Below, in pieces: positions 63,513 through 64,000 of a DNA stretch of 64,000 bases. A program made the translations under genes and the position numbers. The notes below the pieces were generated by a model that did no database searches, was not told the origin of the DNA, and saw only the letters and a program-made list of their open reading frames with translations. The DNA comes from Bacillaceae bacterium OF18-1A (lineage in GTDB: Bacteria > Bacillota > Bacilli > Bacillales > Bacillaceae_G): the NCBI GenBank assembly GCA_027694045.1, contig JAQEWB010000001.1, positions 744,001-808,000 on the forward strand, written 5' to 3'. How positions within the stretch are numbered: the first letter of the stretch is position 1; the number at the start of each line of letters is the position of its first letter.

Positions 63513-64000
63513 TTAACATACTATGTCACCAAATGTAATTTTCATATTCGGAGCATATACTAAAGAAGAATGCATTTGAAATGCTTTAAAAAATCGGAGT
63601 TCAGCTTCATATTGATCTAACGCATCATCATATGTTAATCCCCTGTCTATTAAACGTCCTATAAATCGCTGTTTATCACCTGGATTTCCTGCAATTCCCT
63701 CTTCTTTTAATGAGTGATACAACTTTTCTTTATCATCATGATGCATATTAGAATCTAAAAAGTTCACTTTATCACTTACTCTACATTGAATATTTTTTAC
63801 GCCTAGTTCACTTAAATACATCGGTATTTTCATACCAATACTTCCATCTCTTCCGCTTCTCTGCGTGTCACTTTCAAATAACTTCTGCAAAACACCTAGC
63901 CTGATAATTTCCGATTGCCCCTCCCCATCTAACACGTATGAAGACATATTTGATATCCAATGTGGTTCAAAACAGATTATTTTTCCGCCCTTTTTAACTG
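63513..64000 (-). CDS. SAM-dependent methyltransferase, 5' end outside the window
   Basis: The frame stays open to the window edge; the ATG at 63947 is internal. The sequence entering the window is VKKGGKIICFEPHWISNMSS, the motif after the SAM-binding fold in class I methyltransferases (KPGG-type loop then strand 5), followed by about 150 residues of C-terminal cap with DIVC at the end. So only the last 160-odd residues are visible. The stop overlaps the region of the next gene. Substrate unknown. Confidence 0.75.
   Translation of the reverse strand, partial: VKKGGKIICFEPHWISNMSSYVLDGEGQSEIIRLGVLQKLFESDTQRSGRDGSIGMKIPMYLSELGVKNIQCRVSDKVNFLDSNMHHDDKEKLYHSLKEEGIAGNPGDKQRFIGRLIDRGLTYDDALDQYEAELRFFKAFQMHSSLVYAPNMKITFGDIVC

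Noticed and set aside
1..64000. tRNA, rRNA or replication-origin features
   Set aside because: No tRNA cloverleaf, rRNA segment or DnaA-box cluster was recognised by eye; a covariance search could still find small RNAs.

Overview
The window is a 64 kb stretch of low-GC Firmicute chromosome that reads as Bacillus cereus group. The supporting signs are AT-rich intergenic DNA, strong AGGAGG-type ribosome sites with frequent TTG and GTG starts, a hemolysin III of the B. cereus type, a DHFR with the B. anthracis/B. cereus N-terminus, and an order (SCO/YpmQ, Tat genes, hemolysin III/YplQ, PlsC/YpkP, DfrA-ThyA, YpjP) that recalls the ypmQ to ypjP segment of B. subtilis. Species is inferred from gene content only. 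No rRNA, tRNA, CRISPR array or intact prophage was found.

Layout. 1-10 kb: zinc alcohol dehydrogenase, a P-loop protein, a YhcYZ-like two-component system, a MscS-type channel, nicotinamidase, a lipoprotein, a nitroreductase, D-amino-acid aminotransferase and a Fur-controlled siderophore-binding lipoprotein. 10-19 kb: PAP2 phosphatase, amidase with SH3 repeats, small membrane protein, GNAT, asparagine synthase, Hsp20, SCO protein, metallo-beta-lactamase-fold hydrolase, a 27-residue membrane peptide and DegV. 19-29.4 kb: TatC/TatA, hemolysin III, PlsC, azoreductase with an obvious operator, a PBP3-like transpeptidase, dfrA-thyA, a serine beta-lactamase-fold hydrolase and YpjP. Gene debris lies between these: a rhamnosidase tail and an aminoglycoside-phosphotransferase-like start.

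29.5-34.6 kb is the most plastic part. A solo TnpB element (no TnpA) with a right-end omega-RNA region is followed by a strongly folded intergenic repeat-like element, a 25-residue membrane peptide, a collapsed ABC transporter (ATPase start fused out of frame to a frameshifted EcsB-like permease), and broken racemase and TrmO-like genes beside a GNAT gene.

34.7-50.5 kb is transport and metabolism: Fe-alcohol dehydrogenase with a GntP permease, two HAD phosphatases (one at 33 kb), the lipid II flippase Amj behind a 15-bp inverted repeat, an NSS sodium symporter under a T-box with a probable Leu specifier, two orphan peptide permeases, a response regulator/kinase/PepSY operon, and a glycerate kinase with a DASS transporter. 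50.6-58.1 kb holds two accessory aminoacyl-tRNA synthetases, each behind its own T-box: an archaeal-type AspRS (specifier GAC) and a type-2 IleRS (specifier AUC). A short leader ORF with five Asp codons then three Asn codons sits between the Asp T-box and aspS2. The window ends with a 1400-residue TPR protein carrying a C39-like peptidase domain, an endonuclease/exonuclease/phosphatase protein and the 3' part of a methyltransferase gene.

Most genes are single or two-gene units closed by strong, often bidirectional, hairpin terminators. The best candidates for something undescribed are the Asp/Asn leader ORF between the T-box and aspS2, the giant TPR-C39 protein, and the TnpB element without a zinc ribbon next to the folded repeat.
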